Shown one piece after another: positions 12,366 through 19,211 of a DNA stretch of 40,468 bases. The stretch is from an uncultured Clostridium sp. (GTDB lineage: Bacteria; Bacillota; Clostridia; Lachnospirales; Lachnospiraceae). The position numbers and the translations under genes are program-made. Numbering within the stretch: the first letter of the stretch is position 1; every line of letters starts with the position of its first letter. The DNA is taken from assembly GCA_900542035.1 (NCBI GenBank), contig UQMJ01000026.1, positions 1-40,468 on the forward strand, read 5' to 3'. The notes under the pieces are model-generated. The model ran no database searches. It had not been told where the DNA came from and saw nothing but the letters and a program-made list of their open reading frames with translations.

Positions 12366-12495
12366 AAAACCGCCCCTTGCTGCAACCAGGAACGGCTTTT
12401 ACATAGATTCTCTTGCCGGATGCTCCGGAAGATATATCAGCTTGAACACCTGAATTATATCATTTCTGGAGCGTCCTGGCAAGGGGCGTTATTTT
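12366..12495. ncRNA. Large structured hairpin element ahead of the integrase gene
   Basis: The outer stem pairs CGCCCCTTG (12371-12379) with CAAGGGGCG (12480-12488), continued by CCAGGA (12386-12391) with TCCTGG (12474-12479). Inside, GCTCCGGAAGATATA (12422-12436) pairs with 12456-12472 through 15 bp and a 2-nt bulge. A competing CCGGA-TGC-TCCGG hairpin occupies 12416-12428. A/T runs flank both sides, so it may end transcripts from both directions. It could be a small RNA, a leader element of the integrase mRNA or a bidirectional terminator; the strand is undecided. Confidence 0.5.
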
Positions 12496-12508
12496 TATAC
12501 TCATTTTT

Positions 12509-12522
12509 GTGCGACGTCGCAC
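12509..12522. repeat. Palindrome GTGCGACGTCGCAC in the integrase leader
   Basis: A perfect 14-bp palindrome, identical to the centre of the one at 4249-4264. It lies 23 bp before the integrase ATG, where a bound protein could repress integrase expression. Confidence 0.7.
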
Positions 12523-12545
12523 GCATTTATGAAAGGAATGATATT

Positions 12546-13796
12546 ATGGCACTCATTAACTGCCCCGAATGCCAATTACAGGTAAGTGATAAGGCATTAT
12601 CCTGCCCACACTGTGGTTATCCATTAGTAAAAGTGGAGGGAAAACAAAGACGATACTCCTCTTCTAAGCGTAAACGACTCCCCAATGGATTTGGAAGAAT
12701 TACGGAAATTAAAAATCAGAACCTCCGAAAACCGTTTCGCGCCATGGTTACCGTTGGGAGAAATGAATTTGGACGTCCCATTGGAAAGGCGTTAAAACCG
12801 GAAGCATATTTTGAAACTTATGAAAAAGCTTACGCTGCCTTGCTTGAATACCATCAAAATCCCTATGACTTAGATGATGATCTGACCTTAGATGAATTAT
12901 ATGAAAAATGGTCTAATTCTTATTTTAATGGTATTACTAATAACTCTATTCGCACCATTACATCTGCATGGTCTTATTGTTCTTCCATAAAACATATGCG
13001 GGCAAAAGATGTAAGAGCCCGACACATCAAAGGTATTATGGAAGATGGTTATCGAATTGAAACTCGTGGAAAAAATAAGGGAGAAAAAGTTTTTCCCTCT
13101 GCCAATACAAAGTGCCGTATTAAATCACTGTTTAATTTAATGCTTGATTATGCTCTGGAATATGAAATTGTAGATCGGAACTATGCAAGAACTTTCGACA
13201 TTGCAGATGATATTGTGAAAGAAAAGGAAGAAAGCAAACGAGACCACATCCCCTTTACACCACAAGAAATGAAGATATTATGGGAAAATGTAGATACAGT
13301 ACAATTTGTAGACTGGATATTAATCCAATGTTATATGGGCTGGCGTCCACAGGAGTTGGCCACGCTTCGGCTGGATGAAGTAGATTTAGAGAAATGGTAT
13401 ATGCAGGCGGGAATGAAAACTGAGACCGGAAAACAGCGTATCGTTCCCATTCACAAGCGCATCCGGTATCTGGTGCAAAAAAATTATGATTTTGCTTTAT
13501 CCATTGGCAGTGATTATCTTTTCAATGACAAAGGACAAACTCACTCTGGATCCTGGAAAATAAGTTACGACAAATACCGCCACCGATTTACAAATGTTAT
13601 AAATGTATTGGAGCTCAACCCACTTCATCGCCCTCACGATCCAAGAATTACTTTCGTTACTGCTGCTAAAAAAGCTAAAGTAGATGAATATGCACTAAAA
13701 GCAATGGTCGGGCACAAAATTCAAGATATTACAGAATCAACGTATACGTTGAGAGACCTGGAATGGTTAAGGGCAGATATTGAAAAAATAAAGTAG
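12546..13796 (+). CDS. int: Phage tyrosine integrase with N-terminal zinc ribbon
   Basis: This 416-aa protein starts at the ATG at 12546, after GAAAGGAATG. Residues 6-23 form a zinc ribbon (CPEC...CPHC), unusual at the front of an integrase. Residues about 35-100 resemble the arm-binding domain (NGFGRITEIKNQNLRKPFRA). A SAM-like core-binding domain covers about 105-220 and the catalytic domain 235-416. Catalytic residues are Arg267 (GWRPQEL), His364 and Arg367 (PHDPRITF), His390 (GHK) and Tyr400 (STYTL), plus a Lys in the KTETGKQR hairpin, so it looks active. It inserts and excises the prophage and lies beside the presumed right junction. Confidence 0.9.
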   Translation: MALINCPECQLQVSDKALSCPHCGYPLVKVEGKQRRYSSSKRKRLPNGFGRITEIKNQNLRKPFRAMVTVGRNEFGRPIGKALKPEAYFETYEKAYAALLEYHQNPYDLDDDLTLDELYEKWSNSYFNGITNNSIRTITSAWSYCSSIKHMRAKDVRARHIKGIMEDGYRIETRGKNKGEKVFPSANTKCRIKSLFNLMLDYALEYEIVDRNYARTFDIADDIVKEKEESKRDHIPFTPQEMKILWENVDTVQFVDWILIQCYMGWRPQELATLRLDEVDLEKWYMQAGMKTETGKQRIVPIHKRIRYLVQKNYDFALSIGSDYLFNDKGQTHSGSWKISYDKYRHRFTNVINVLELNPLHRPHDPRITFVTAAKKAKVDEYALKAMVGHKIQDITESTYTLRDLEWLRADIEKIK

Positions 13797-13817
13797 GGCT
13801 ATTTCTAACCCTACTTT
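13790..13817 (+). terminator. Integrase terminator
   Basis: AAAGTAGGG (13790-13798) pairs with CCCTACTTT (13809-13817). The stem includes the integrase stop codon. Confidence 0.75.
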
Positions 13818-13830
13818 ACGCTCTCCTTAA

Positions 13831-13875
13831 ATGTACTAGTCTACTGTACTAATACTGTACTAATGGTGTACTAAT
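13831..13875. repeat. Direct repeats with 11-bp period, putative integrase arm-type sites
   Basis: CTGTACTAAT at 13844-13853 and 13855-13864 and GTGTACTAAT at 13866-13875 are spaced exactly 11 bp. A variant ATGTACTAGT lies at 13831-13840, and GAGTAC occurs twice further right (about 13886-13912). Spacing of one helical turn right behind int is what arm-binding sites look like. Confidence 0.6.
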
Positions 13876-13884
13876 CACACCATT

Positions 13885-13965
13885 TTGAGTACATTTCAGT
13901 AAAACCGAGTACCCTTAAATTCCTTATAAAATGGGCATTTCTTAGAACTTACCAGCCTTTGCTGC
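13885..13965. other. Probable right attachment junction (attR)
   Basis: Phage sequence ends between the arm-type repeats and the 3' end of the GGGtGRT gene, whose stop codon is at 13942-13944. Integration at the 3' end of this host gene would keep its C-terminus intact. The matching core at the left prophage end is outside the window, so the exact core cannot be set. Confidence 0.4.
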
Positions 13966-14952
13966 TTCCTCGATGGAAACTGCAACTGCAACGGTCATAC
14001 CAACCATTGGGTTGTTGCCTGCACCGATCAGACCCATCATCTCAACGTGAGCCGGAACGGAAGAAGAACCTGCAAACTGTGCATCAGAATGCATACGTCC
14101 TAATGTATCGGTCATACCATAGGAAGCCGGACCTGCTGCCATGTTGTCTGGATGCAGGGTACGTCCGGTACCGCCGCCGGATGCTACGGAGAAGTACTTC
14201 TTGCCAGCTTCGATACATTCCTTCTTGTAGGTACCTGCTACCGGATGCTGGAATCTGGTTGGGTTGGTAGAGTTACCAGTAATGGAAACGTCTACGTTCT
14301 CTTTCCACATGATCGCTACGCCTTCACGAACGTCGTTAGCGCCGTAGCAGTTTACCTTTGCACGCGGGCCATCGGAGTAAGCGATACGGTTTACTTCTTT
14401 TAACTCGCCGGTATAGTAGTCATACTGGGTCTCAACGAAGGTAAATCCGTTGATTCTTGCGATAATCTGAGCTGCGTCTTTTCCTAAACCGTTTAAGATA
14501 ACGCGCAGAGGTTTCTGACGTACTTTGTTTGCCTTCTCTGCAATACCGATAGCGCCCTCTGCTGCTGCAAAGGACTCATGGCCTGCTAAGAAACAGAAGC
14601 AGTCGGTCTCTTCTTCCAGAAGCATCTTACCTAAGTTGCCGTGGCCTAAACCAACCTTACGCTGATCAGCAACGGAACCTGGAATACAGAATGCCTGAAG
14701 GCCTTCTCCGATTGCTGCTGCTGCATCTGCTGCTCTGGTGCAGCCCTTCTTGATTGCGATAGCTGCGCCTACAATGTATGCCCAGCAAGCATTCTCGAAG
14801 CAGATTGGCTGAATGCCTTTGATCTGGTTGTATACATCCAGGCCTGCGTCTTTTGTGATTTTCTCAGCTTCTTCCAGAGAAGCGATACCGTAGCTATTTA
14901 ATACGGAATTGATCTTGTCAATTCGTCTCTCATAAGATTCAAATAATGCCAT
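13942..14952 (-). CDS. GGGtGRT family protein
   Basis: This 336-aa protein shows the family's signature SVASGGGTGRTLHPDNMA near residue 255, and many conserved Gly-rich stretches (GLGHGNLGKMLLEEETDCFC, FLAGHESFAAAEGA). No signal peptide or membrane segment is visible. The biochemical function of GGGtGRT proteins is not established. The gene lies 52 bp downstream of an IscU-like gene in the same direction, a pairing I recall from other Clostridia, so the two are probably one operon. Strongly repeated codon choices suggest high expression. The prophage apparently integrated at its 3' end, and the C-terminus looks complete (EEAAKAGKF). Confidence 0.85.
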   Translation of the reverse strand: MALFESYERRIDKINSVLNSYGIASLEEAEKITKDAGLDVYNQIKGIQPICFENACWAYIVGAAIAIKKGCTRAADAAAAIGEGLQAFCIPGSVADQRKVGLGHGNLGKMLLEEETDCFCFLAGHESFAAAEGAIGIAEKANKVRQKPLRVILNGLGKDAAQIIARINGFTFVETQYDYYTGELKEVNRIAYSDGPRAKVNCYGANDVREGVAIMWKENVDVSITGNSTNPTRFQHPVAGTYKKECIEAGKKYFSVASGGGTGRTLHPDNMAAGPASYGMTDTLGRMHSDAQFAGSSSVPAHVEMMGLIGAGNNPMVGMTVAVAVSIEEAAKAGKF

Positions 14953-15004
14953 GACTCAATGATCCTCCTTTAATTCGTCTATCAATTGTTGTTTCCCGTA
15001 ACTA

Positions 15005-15697
15005 TTATTCTACTCTAGGGTCGATGATCTTCACTGCATCAGCAACACGGCCATACTGACCTTTTGCCTTCTCGTATGCGGTGTTTGCGTCGTCGCCTTT
15101 CTTAATGAAATCGGTCATCTTGCCAAGGTTTACGAACTGATAGCCGATAATCTGATCGTCTTTGTCAAGAGCAATACCAGTTACATATCCTTCTGCCATT
15201 TCCAGATAACGAGGACCTTTCTTTAAGGTTCCGTACATAGTACCTACCTGGGAACGTAAGCCCTTTCCTAAATCTTCCAGGCCTGCGCCGATTGGCAGAC
15301 CATCTTCGGAGAATGCACTCTGAGTTCTGCCGTATACAATCTGTAAGAACAGCTCTCTCATAGCAGTATTGATTGCATCACATACTAAGTCAGTGTTCAA
15401 TGCCTCCAGTAAAGTTCTGCCAGGAAGAATCTCTGCTGCCATAGCTGCAGAATGAGTCATGCCAGAGCAGCCTAATGTCTCAACTAAAGCCTCCTGAATG
15501 ATACCTTCCTTAACGTTTAAGGTCAGTTTGCAGGCGCCCTGCTGAGGAGCACACCAGCCTACACCATGGGTTAAACCAGAGATGTCAGAGATCTGCTTAG
15601 ACTGTACCCACTTTGCTTCTTCCGGAATCGGAGCGGCGCCATGGTTAACGCCCTGTGCTACTGTACACATCTTTTCTACTTCATGTGAATAAATCAT
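15005..15697 (-). CDS. IscU/NifU-N-like Fe-S scaffold homologue
   Basis: The start ATG at 15695-15697 follows AAAGGAG; 230 aa. The middle resembles the IscU/NifU N-terminal fold: GACKLTLNVKEGIIQEALVE then TLGCSGMTHSAAMAAEILPG, corresponding to the second conserved Cys region. The first Cys region is altered (GWCAPQQGAC) and no clear third scaffold Cys is seen, so it may not be a standard scaffold. The protein is about 100 residues longer than IscU, with an extra C-terminal domain (about 165-230). With the GGGtGRT gene it forms a two-gene operon. Confidence 0.75.
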   Translation of the reverse strand: MIYSHEVEKMCTVAQGVNHGAAPIPEEAKWVQSKQISDISGLTHGVGWCAPQQGACKLTLNVKEGIIQEALVETLGCSGMTHSAAMAAEILPGRTLLEALNTDLVCDAINTAMRELFLQIVYGRTQSAFSEDGLPIGAGLEDLGKGLRSQVGTMYGTLKKGPRYLEMAEGYVTGIALDKDDQIIGYQFVNLGKMTDFIKKGDDANTAYEKAKGQYGRVADAVKIIDPRVE

Positions 15698-15900
15698 GTT
15701 AAAACTCCTTTCAAATATGTAGTTTCGTAAAAAGCAGTAGTATGGATTGTTTATTTTTTGACATCATACTTATTCCTATTTTCTCACAAAATCGTCTTTT
15801 CGTCTATACCTTTTCCAACTTTTTTCCCTAAATTTCGCATCAAACTTTTTTGTTTACGATTTCTTTATTTTTTCTTTATTCTTTCTGCACTCTGCTCCTA

Positions 15901-15929
15901 TAGACAAAAGCCCTTGTCTCCGCTATACT
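15901..15929 (+). promoter_or_regulatory. Promoter of the PLD-family gene
   Basis: TAGACA (15901-15906), 17-bp spacer, TATACT (15924-15929). An inverted repeat AGACAA...TTGTCT (15902-15919) lies across the -35 and spacer and could be an operator. Confidence 0.55.
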
Positions 15930-15951
15930 TGTGCGTATGGAGTGTGATAAA

Positions 15952-17412
15952 ATGAAGCTGATAAATTTCTTAAAACAGTACCATGTTATTCCAATTTTTT
16001 TCATTTTCTTCCTGCTGTATCTGATTATCGGCGCCTGCGCGCCGTTCTTCCGTTACAAACCCCTTTCCAAAAAAGCTGAAGAGGATATTTCTTCTGCCAC
16101 ATATGTGCAGGGAACGTCTGGCTGCGAGCGGGTAATGCTTTTGGAAACCAATATAAGCGCCTGGGAAGAGCGTATGCGTATGATGCAGCTTGCGGAAAAA
16201 GAAATCATTCTTTCCACCTTTGATTTCCGCGACGGAGAAGCTCCAAGAGACATTCTCTCCCTTCTTCTTCACAAGGCGGATGAAGGCGTAAAAATCAAAA
16301 TCCTGGTAGACGGATTTTCCGGCCTGGTCCGGATGGAGGGCCGCAGCCTGTTTTACGCCTTATCCAGCCATCCAAACGCAGAAATTAAGATTTACAATCC
16401 TATGAATCTTCTCCTTCCCTGGAAAACCCAGGGCCGTATGCACGATAAGTACGTAATTGTTGACGATTCGGTGTTTATTTTGGGCGGGCGCAACACCTTC
16501 GATTATTTTATCGGCGACTATCCCACCAACAGCCGCAGCTACGACCGAGAAGTCCTGGTTTACAACACAGACTTTGAAAACGGCCCTGGAGAAGGCCTCT
16601 CCCAGGTAAGAGCCTACTTTGAATCCGTATGGAATCTGCCGGAGTGCAAAATTTTCCACGATTCAGAAAAGCTGGCCGGACGGACACGCATCCAGAAGGA
16701 ACGGCAGAACCTGATGGAGCGCTATGAGACCTTATCTGCATCCCGTCCGGATCTGTTCCAGATAGAAAAAGACGAAATCCGACAGTATTATCAGGACAAC
16801 ACCCTGGAAGCCGGAAAGATTACCCTGCTCAGCAATCCGACCCATTTATATGGAAAAGAGCCGGTTGTTTTCTCCACCATTACCCATCTGATTGAAAACG
16901 CCAAGTCCTCTGTAATTTTCCATACGCCTTATATCGTTCTGAACGACTATATGTACGATACCTTAAAGGCGGCCGGAAGCAAGGTTCCCGACATCCGGAT
17001 TATGATTAATTCCGTAGAAAACGGAGATAATTTTTTTGCATCCAGCGACTACATACGGCGCAAAAAATGGATGGCCGGCTTAGGAATTCCCATCTATGAA
17101 TATGACGGCGGAACTTCCTACCATGGGAAATCCCTGGTTATCGACGATACCCTTTCCCTGATCGGCTCCTACAATCTGGACCTTAGAAGCACCTATATGG
17201 ATACGGAACTGATGTTAGCCATCGAAAGTCCGGATCTGGCCAGACAGCTGACCGGATATATGGAAGAATACCACAAAGACTGCCGGCGTCTCCTGGAAGA
17301 CGGAAGCTATGAAATTCCGGATCATATTACGGTTGCCTCTGTTCCGGCATGGAAAAAGGCCGCATGGGCAATCGTAGGATTTATCATGCAGCCGTTCCGG
17401 TTCTTATTATAA
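15952..17412 (+). CDS. Membrane-anchored phospholipase D family protein, cardiolipin synthase-like
   Basis: This 486-aa protein starts at the ATG at 15952, GGAG nine bases before. An N-terminal membrane anchor (VIPIFFIFFLLYLIIGACAP) is followed by two PLD domains with HKD motifs: GRMHDKYVIVDDSVFILGGR at about residue 165 and YHGKSLVIDDTLSLIGSYN at about residue 395. Both keep His, Lys and Asp, so the enzyme should be active. Bacterial cardiolipin synthases join two phosphatidylglycerols at the membrane; they usually have two N-terminal membrane helices, and this one has a single clear one. Another phosphodiesterase or transphosphatidylase is therefore possible. Confidence 0.82.
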   Translation: MKLINFLKQYHVIPIFFIFFLLYLIIGACAPFFRYKPLSKKAEEDISSATYVQGTSGCERVMLLETNISAWEERMRMMQLAEKEIILSTFDFRDGEAPRDILSLLLHKADEGVKIKILVDGFSGLVRMEGRSLFYALSSHPNAEIKIYNPMNLLLPWKTQGRMHDKYVIVDDSVFILGGRNTFDYFIGDYPTNSRSYDREVLVYNTDFENGPGEGLSQVRAYFESVWNLPECKIFHDSEKLAGRTRIQKERQNLMERYETLSASRPDLFQIEKDEIRQYYQDNTLEAGKITLLSNPTHLYGKEPVVFSTITHLIENAKSSVIFHTPYIVLNDYMYDTLKAAGSKVPDIRIMINSVENGDNFFASSDYIRRKKWMAGLGIPIYEYDGGTSYHGKSLVIDDTLSLIGSYNLDLRSTYMDTELMLAIESPDLARQLTGYMEEYHKDCRRLLEDGSYEIPDHITVASVPAWKKAAWAIVGFIMQPFRFLL

Positions 17413-17428
17413 GGTTTTATAGAGATTC

Positions 17429-18286
17429 TCAGGAAACGTCCGAGCAGGATCTGCAGCGGAAGTATACCAGTTTTACCCGATTTCCCGCTGTAGTCGCCTC
17501 CCGACGCACGTCAAAAATGCCTAGTGATTCCATAAACGGCGTGAATTTGGAATGTCCAAAGTTACGCACGTCAAAATCCGGAAACCTCTTGGCAAGCTGG
17601 TTGCGGAGTTCTCCGGAAAAAATCCATCCGTCATCGTCGGAACAGCTTTCTGCAATACTCCGGACCTCCTTCTTAAACTTCTTCAGGCTCAGGGTATTTC
17701 TTGAGCCTGGAGACTCTTTTATCTCCTTTGCCTGCTTTTTCGTCTTTAAAGCCGCTGTCGGGCTGGTATCCAGCGCTTTCTTTTTTTCTGACACCGCAGT
17801 CTCCAGTTCTTTGACCGATGCTGCCTGCTCCTTTTCTTCTTTTAAAATGGCATTCAGCAGCAGATCCAGATACTTAAATTCATTACAGGCCGAAACAAAC
17901 GGAAGAGGCGTCTTGCTCTCTCCCATTCCCAGCACATACATACCAGACTCCCGAAGCCTGGCCACCAGACGGGTAAAATCGCTGTCTGAAGAAGCGATGC
18001 AGAATCCGTCTACAGTTCCAGAATACAGAATATCCATGGCGTCAATGATCATGGCTGAATCGGTTGCGTTTTTTCCAGTTGTATAGCTGTACTGCTGAAT
18101 CGGAATAATGGAATTTTCCAGCAATACCTTCTTCCACGATCCCAGTTTGGTACTGGTCCAGTCTCCATAAATTCTTTTATACGTCGCTACCCCCTTGGTT
18201 GCGGTCTCGTCTAAAATAATTTTTACATATTTGTCGGAAATATTATCTGCATCAATCAAAATCGCTATTTTTAATTCCTTATCCAT
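17429..18286 (-). CDS. NYN-domain ribonuclease-like protein with LOTUS/OST-HTH domain
   Basis: This 285-aa protein starts at the ATG at 18284-18286 after AAGGAGAAGGAG. Residues about 4-145 are a NYN (PIN-like) domain: AILIDADNIS (metal-binding Asp), DSAMIIDAMDIL and CIASSDSDFTRLVARLRES, which supply the acidic site. A Lys/Glu-rich linker follows. Residues about 205-270 match a LOTUS/OST-HTH domain (GWIFSGELRNQLAKRFPDFD, GHSKFTPFMESLGIF). NYN-LOTUS proteins are thought to cut or bind RNA; the target is unknown. The gene is divergent from the endonuclease IV gene and converges with the PLD gene. Confidence 0.82.
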   Translation of the reverse strand: MDKELKIAILIDADNISDKYVKIILDETATKGVATYKRIYGDWTSTKLGSWKKVLLENSIIPIQQYSYTTGKNATDSAMIIDAMDILYSGTVDGFCIASSDSDFTRLVARLRESGMYVLGMGESKTPLPFVSACNEFKYLDLLLNAILKEEKEQAASVKELETAVSEKKKALDTSPTAALKTKKQAKEIKESPGSRNTLSLKKFKKEVRSIAESCSDDDGWIFSGELRNQLAKRFPDFDVRNFGHSKFTPFMESLGIFDVRREATTAGNRVKLVYFRCRSCSDVS

Positions 18287-18306
18287 CTCCTTCTCCTTCC
18301 TGCTTG

Positions 18307-18335
18307 TTGACATCCCCTTCCAAACTGCCTATACT
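18307..18335 (+). promoter_or_regulatory. Promoter of the endonuclease IV gene
   Basis: Perfect -35 TTGACA (18307-18312), 17-bp spacer, TATACT -10 (18330-18335), 32 bp before the ATG. Confidence 0.8.
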
Positions 18336-18367
18336 AAAGCTACTTAATAAGATTGAAAGGAGTCTTT

Positions 18368-19207
18368 ATGTTTTCGATTGGTACTCATGTTTCTTCTGCC
18401 AAAGGCTATCTGCGTATGGGGCAGGACGCTCTCTCCATAGGCGCCAATACCCTGCAGTTTTTTGCCCGTAATCCCAGAGGCAGCAAATCAAAGCCGTTAA
18501 ATATTCCGGATTTAACAGCATTTCACACCTTTTTGCAGGAACACCGCTTTGCTCCCATTGTAGGCCATGCTCCCTATACCTTAAATGCCTGCTCCAAGGA
18601 TCCTGGATTACGGGAACTGGCTGCCCAGATGTTTACCGAAGATTTGACGCTTATGAGCTACATTCCTGGAAACTACTATAACTTTCATCCAGGAAGCCAT
18701 TTAGGTCAGGGATTTGACACGGGCGCCGATTATATTGTCCAGATGCTCAATGCCTGTATGACTCCCGACCAGCCTACTACAGTGCTGTTAGAAACCATGG
18801 CCGGAAAAGGAACGGAAATCGGACGCACCTTTGAAGAACTGGCCATCATCTTAGACAAGACCGATCCGGCTCTTGCCCCAAAACTCGGCATCTGTATGGA
18901 TTCCTGCCACATCTGGGACGCAGGCTATGACCTGCTGGAGTCTTTAGACAACGTCCTAAATGAACTGGATTCCGTCATCGGTCTGCACAGAGTCAAAGCC
19001 TTTCATTTAAATGACAGCCAAAATCCCATTGGCAGCAGAAAAGACCGGCACGCTTCCATTGGAGAAGGGTATCTGGGCCTGGAAGGCATCTGCGCCATCT
19101 TAAACCACCCAAAGCTTATGCACCTTCCCTTTATCCTGGAAACCCCTCAGGACCTGAACGGACATGGCAGAGAAATCCAGTTATTAAAAGAACACGTGGG
19201 ACCTTAA
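18368..19207 (+). CDS. nfo: Endonuclease IV (AP endonuclease)
   Basis: This 279-aa protein starts at the ATG at 18368, eight bases after AAAGGAG. It matches the Nfo TIM barrel throughout: IGTHVSSAKGY at the start, ANTLQFFARNPRG, IVGHAPYTLNAC, NFHPGSHLGQG, LLETMAGKGTEIG, ICMDSCHIWDAGYD, FHLNDSQNPIGSRKDRHASI with GEGYLG, and LETPQ at the end, which carry the three-zinc ligands. It cuts DNA 5' of abasic sites in base excision repair. Length is normal. It has its own promoter and meets the ABC exporter genes tail to tail. Confidence 0.95.
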   Translation: MFSIGTHVSSAKGYLRMGQDALSIGANTLQFFARNPRGSKSKPLNIPDLTAFHTFLQEHRFAPIVGHAPYTLNACSKDPGLRELAAQMFTEDLTLMSYIPGNYYNFHPGSHLGQGFDTGADYIVQMLNACMTPDQPTTVLLETMAGKGTEIGRTFEELAIILDKTDPALAPKLGICMDSCHIWDAGYDLLESLDNVLNELDSVIGLHRVKAFHLNDSQNPIGSRKDRHASIGEGYLGLEGICAILNHPKLMHLPFILETPQDLNGHGREIQLLKEHVGP

Positions 19208-19211
19208 CCTT

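Noticed and set aside
13862..13884. AATGGTGT...ACACCATT inverted repeat considered as terminator of the GGGtGRT operon
   Set aside because: No T run follows on the minus strand, and it overlaps the phased integrase repeats, so an integrase-related role is likelier.
13797..13941. tRNA gene as integration target
   Set aside because: No cloverleaf or T-arm consensus can be read on either strand in this gap.
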